Part shown: one piece after another, positions 6,873-7,590 of the stretch | Layout: the number at the start of each line of letters is the position of its first letter | How positions within the stretch are numbered: position 1 is the first letter of the stretch | Assembly (NCBI GenBank): GCA_017450545.1 | Contig: JAFSTL010000038.1 | Location: forward strand, 1 to 7,590 | Source: Alphaproteobacteria bacterium | Lineage (GTDB): Bacteria > Pseudomonadota > Alphaproteobacteria > RUG11792 | Length of the DNA: 7,590 bases | Reading direction: 5' to 3' | Translations under genes and position numbers: made by a program | The notes under the pieces: generated by a model | The model's input: only the letters and a program-made list of their open reading frames with translations | What the model was told of the DNA's origin: nothing | Databases searched by the model: none

Positions 6873-7455
6873 ATGTTAATCTGCACGAAAAGAGTGATTG
6901 GATGAATTAAAAGTGCTGGAAGGCTGAGGATTTCGAAGAATTGCGAGAATTTTGATACAAATTTTCAGAAAAAATTATAGATATCAGACCATTATGAATT
7001 GGATAAAGAAGGCTTGTCTTAAGGCTTTAAAAAAAGTCGAAACAAGAACAAATGAATATAGCAGAAATGGATGAGTTGTATACGCACATTAAAAAAAAGA
7101 GCGAAAAACGCGAGTTTTGACGGCAGTAGATAGACAAACGACCCACATTACTGCGTTCGAAGTAGGGCCTGGACAAACTTCGGTTTTACGAAAATTAATC
7201 GATAAAATAGGAGAAAATAATCTGAAAACAGTCTGTGCTGATGGGAATTTTGCTTATGAAAAGGAGCTGGGCAAGAACGCTAATATAACGCATGTAGTAA
7301 GCAAGTCCGAAACTTGCTTGGTCGGGAGTTATAATTCGGTATTACGATATTATTTGGTTCGATTACATAGAAAAACTAAGTGCCACAGTAAATCTATACA
7401 GATGCTAGAGCTCTCAATTGCTCTGTTTCTGCATAGCAGAATGCTTCTTTGTTAA
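6873..7455 (+). pseudogene. IS1-family transposase, multiply disrupted
   Basis: DDE transposase remnant spread over three frames. 6873-6953 reads MLICTK, a TGA at 6903, then KSAGRLRISKNCENF, a worn N-terminal zinc finger. The frame then shifts: 6967-7030 gives RKNYRYQTIMNWIKKACLKAL, after which most of the helix-turn-helix segment is missing. 7052-7099 in another frame gives MNIAEMDELYTHIKKK, the conserved EMDE block. 7111-7455 returns to the earlier frame with TAVDR (first catalytic Asp), CADGNF (second Asp) and a well-preserved IS1 C-terminus (HVVSKSETCLV, SYNSVLRYYLVRLHRKTK, SKSIQMLELSIALFLH). The third catalytic residue, Glu before SYNS in relatives, is Gly (GGG, 7324-7326). With stops, shifts, a deletion and a lost active-site residue it cannot be active. 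Confidence 0.8.
7093..7099 (+). other. A AAA AAG slippery heptamer in the transposase remnant
   Basis: In the frame of MDELYTHIKKK the codons AAA AAG (7094-7099), preceded by A, form the classic -1 slippage site known from dnaX and many insertion sequences. It is part of a run of eight A. A -1 slip here joins MDELYTHIKK directly to KERKTRVLTAVDR, the catalytic domain. It may be a remnant of the programmed frameshift used by IS1 relatives, or a simple A-run mutation. In IS1 itself the site lies upstream of the EMDE block, not downstream. Confidence 0.4.
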
Positions 7456-7459
7456 TATA

Positions 7460-7473
7460 CTTGCCAATCCCAT
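7460..7473 (+). repeat. Right terminal inverted repeat of the IS1-like element
   Basis: CTTGCCAATCCCAT begins four bases after the transposase stop codon (7453-7455). It is the inverted partner of 6842-6856, differing by one missing A. Confidence 0.7.
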
Positions 7474-7513
7474 AAATTTCAAAAGTAAGGTGTTTTTTTA
7501 TCAAAAACATAGG

Positions 7514-7590
7514 ATGACGCTTGATTTTGTGGCACTATTGAGATAGGAAACTGGCTTTTACGTCGGCGATTATGAAAACAGTTGTTTCGG
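7514..7590 (+). pseudogene. Possible scrap of an IS5-type transposase at the window edge
   Basis: One frame reads MTLDFVALLR, stop (7544-7546), then ETGFYVGDYENSCF to the edge. The order LLR-TG-YGDYEN-RF recalls the N-terminal part of IS5-family transposases (LRTG-PWRDLP-YGDW-RF) with the WRDLP block deleted. The match is short and judged from memory. A minus-strand frame is also open here (edge to a stop at 7479-7481) but is too short to mean anything. 7474-7513 is AT-rich with nothing I recognise. Confidence 0.25.

Larger units (their letters stand above)
6842..7473 (+). mobile_element. Degenerate IS1-family insertion sequence
   Basis: About 630 bp bounded by imperfect inverted repeats and filled by a broken plus-strand transposase whose C-terminal half is recognisably IS1-type. 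Intact IS1-family elements are usually near 700-800 bp, so about 100 bp or more seems lost, mainly in the zinc-finger and helix-turn-helix part. I see no matching target-site duplication between the left flank (before 6842) and right flank (after 7473). The insertion is therefore old or its flanks have been rearranged. It abuts the upstream region of the atp operon. Confidence 0.75.

Noticed and set aside
7117..7455. The 113-codon transposase frame as an intact stand-alone gene
   Set aside because: It starts only at a TTG in mid-domain, lacks the DNA-binding half and has lost the catalytic Glu. It is better described as part of a pseudogene.
7479..7590. Minus-strand open frame from the right edge to a TGA, about 36 codons, as the end of another gene
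   Set aside because: An open stretch this short is expected by chance, I recognise nothing in it, and a competing plus-strand reading exists.

Overview
The window looks like part of an alphaproteobacterial chromosome. It carries an F1 ATP synthase operon (atpH-atpA-atpG-atpD) with no Fo genes beside it, the split layout usual in Alphaproteobacteria. The F1 subunits and the aspartyl-tRNA synthetase have alphaproteobacterial-looking sequences. Moderate A+T content and a decayed IS1-type element of a kind I associate with intracellular Rickettsiales/Holosporales suggest a host-associated lineage. That last placement is inference and cannot be settled from this window.

Layout: all intact genes lie on the minus strand and read from right to left. 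From the right edge: 7474-7590 has no confident gene, only a possible scrap of a second transposase. 6842-7473 is a degenerate IS1-family element with imperfect terminal inverted repeats and a plus-strand transposase pseudogene with several frame breaks. 6759-6841 holds a candidate promoter and an odd three-codon leader ORF. Then come atpH (delta), atpA (alpha), atpG (gamma), atpD (beta) and dnaJ in one very compact series: a 20-nt overlap, a 13-nt overlap, a 7-nt gap and a 2-nt gap. A gap of about 120 nt carries a strong-looking promoter, and aspS then runs off the left edge.

The four atp genes encode most of the F1 catalytic head and stalk. The epsilon gene atpC, which normally follows atpD, is absent. 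Its place is taken by a complete class I dnaJ whose ribosome binding site is embedded in the last codons of atpD. So a general Hsp40 co-chaperone appears to be co-expressed, and probably translationally coupled, with the F1 subunits. This is the most distinctive feature here. I see no phage, CRISPR, toxin-antitoxin, RNA gene or other unknown multi-gene system.
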